Below are positions 63,130 through 64,000 of a stretch of DNA of 64,000 bases, in pieces. Every line of letters begins with the position of its first letter. Positions within the stretch are counted from its first letter, which is position 1. The stretch is taken from the NCBI RefSeq assembly GCF_026226615.1, contig NZ_JAJAPB010000003.1, positions 124,001 through 188,000 of the forward strand, in the 5' to 3' direction. Origin of the DNA: Geovibrio ferrireducens. Lineage in GTDB: Bacteria > Chrysiogenota > Deferribacteres > Deferribacterales > Geovibrionaceae. The translations under genes were made by a program, and so were the position numbers. The notes below the pieces were generated by a model that searched no databases, had not been told where the DNA came from, and saw only the letters and a list, made by a program, of their open reading frames with translations.

Positions 63130-64000
63130 ATGCCGAAAGAAATACCGACGCGAATCGACCCGAAGGAATTTGAAGCAGACATCTACGCGGAATGGATAAG
63201 GGACAACAGGTTCCATGCCGATGAAAATTCGGAAAAACCCGCTTACTCTATAGTAATACCCCCTCCCAACGTCACCGGCTCGCTTCACATGGGGCACGCG
63301 CTGAATAATACTTTGCAGGATATTCTCATACGCTATCACCGTCTTGCGGGGTTTGAGGCTCTCTGGATGCCCGGAACGGATCACGCAGGGATAGCAACGC
63401 AGAACGTGGTGGAAAAACAGCTTGCCGCGGAAGGAACAGACAGACACGCCCTCGGACGTGATGCCTTCATAGACAGGGTATGGAAATGGCGCACTGAATC
63501 CGGCGGAACGATAATAAACCAGCTTAAACGCCTCGGCTGTTCCTGCGACTGGGAGCGTGAACGCTTCACAATGGACGAAGGCCTCAGCGCCGCTGTCCGC
63601 AAGGTGTTTGTAACACTTTACAAGGAAGAGCTTATCTACCGCTCCGACTATATAGTAAACTGGTGTCCCAGATGCCACACAGCCCTCAGCGACCTTGAGG
63701 TTGAGCACGAGGACACGGAAGGCGGATTCTACCAGCTTCTTTACCCCGTAAAAGACAGCGATATAAAACTCACAGTAGCCACAACCAGACCGGAAACAAT
63801 GCTGGGCGATACCGCCGTTGCAGTTCATCCGGAGGATGAGAGATACAAACACCTCATAGGCAAAACAGTTATCCTGCCCCTTATGAACCGCGAGATCCCC
63901 ATAATCGGCGATGAATATGTTGATATGGAGATGGGGACAGGCTGCCTGAAAGTCACCCCCGCTCACGATCCCAACGACTTTGAAATAGGCAGAAGGCATA
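63130..64000 (+). CDS. valS: Valyl-tRNA synthetase, N-terminal part
   Basis: Class I synthetase charging tRNAVal; the gene runs off the right edge after ~290 codons. Seen: the HIGH motif in [42 protein letters not shown]-like core, the zinc-type CPRCH segment in [14 protein letters not shown] and the start of the editing domain ([19 protein letters not shown]). ACGGAG is a good Shine-Dalgarno before the ATG at 63130. No T-box leader is visible. Confidence 0.95.
   Translation, partial: MPKEIPTRIDPKEFEADIYAEWIRDNRFHADENSEKPAYSIVIPPPNVTGSLHMGHALNNTLQDILIRYHRLAGFEALWMPGTDHAGIATQNVVEKQLAAEGTDRHALGRDAFIDRVWKWRTESGGTIINQLKRLGCSCDWERERFTMDEGLSAAVRKVFVTLYKEELIYRSDYIVNWCPRCHTALSDLEVEHEDTEGGFYQLLYPVKDSDIKLTVATTRPETMLGDTAVAVHPEDERYKHLIGKTVILPLMNREIPIIGDEYVDMEMGTGCLKVTPAHDPNDFEIGRRH

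Noticed and set aside
63040-63999. Long minus-strand open frame across valS
   Set aside because: Antisense of valS codons; no Shine-Dalgarno and no known motif.

Overview
The window reads as ordinary chromosome of a Gram-negative (diderm) bacterium. It is packed with housekeeping genes and carries two small accessory islands. LPS/Kdo genes (lptA, lptB, lptC, kdsB, kdsC, kdsD), a TolC-type outer-membrane protein and a lipoprotein HtrA protease show an outer membrane. The mix of type IV pilus motor genes, a mannose-type PTS next to hprK/rapZ/ptsN/rpoN, glmM-ybbR-cdaA and the gene order in general suggests a member of the Deferribacterota (Denitrovibrio/Geovibrio-like). That placement is an inference from gene content, because no rRNA or tRNA gene is present.

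Layout. At the left edge is the start of a LOG-family gene (minus) and tolC (plus). From there to about 43.6 kb nearly everything is on the minus strand in long, tightly overlapping operons: DUF502-aroE-pilB-pilT-pilC; plsY-ribD-ribE-ribBA-ribH-nusB-two small genes-tldD-YhaM-like nuclease; kdsB-pyrG-kdsD-kdsC-lptC-lptA-lptB-rpoN-hpf-ptsN-hprK-rapZ-PTS EIIA/B/C/D-HPr-EI-pgsA-DUF362; ftsH-folP-cdaA-ybbR-glmM-pdxJ-acpS; hpt; and dinG-like helicase-pgi-tilS. From 43.7 kb most genes switch to the plus strand: the accessory pair, htrA, carA, mltG, ppx/gppA, DUF445, two EAL genes, then cls and a radical SAM gene on minus, then a nucleotidyltransferase pair, UPF0434, nnrDE, tsaE, two small genes and the 5' part of valS.

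The most unusual region is 43.7-48.3 kb, an AT-rich two-gene cassette inserted between divergent housekeeping genes. The first gene encodes a small protein with a class III nucleotide-cyclase-like fold. The second overlaps it by ATGA and encodes a 1261-residue protein with an N-terminal NACHT-type STAND ATPase, a long helical middle and a C-terminal PD-(D/E)xK nuclease-like domain. This looks like an undescribed anti-phage or abortive-infection type system that joins Pycsar-like and Avs/bNACHT-like parts. A second small module (59.6-60.4 kb) pairs an unknown 107-residue protein with a DUF6036-type nucleotidyltransferase and may be a toxin-antitoxin-like pair with a leaderless promoter.

Intergenic DNA carries two repeat families. 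One is a roughly 100-bp element with three hairpins, conserved linkers and covarying stems (four full copies plus one partial copy), sitting at gene 3' ends and twice flanked by duplications of the neighbouring gene's end. The other is a MITE-like family with GTCATT-type terminal inverted repeats, upstream of pilC's end and between ribH and ribBA.
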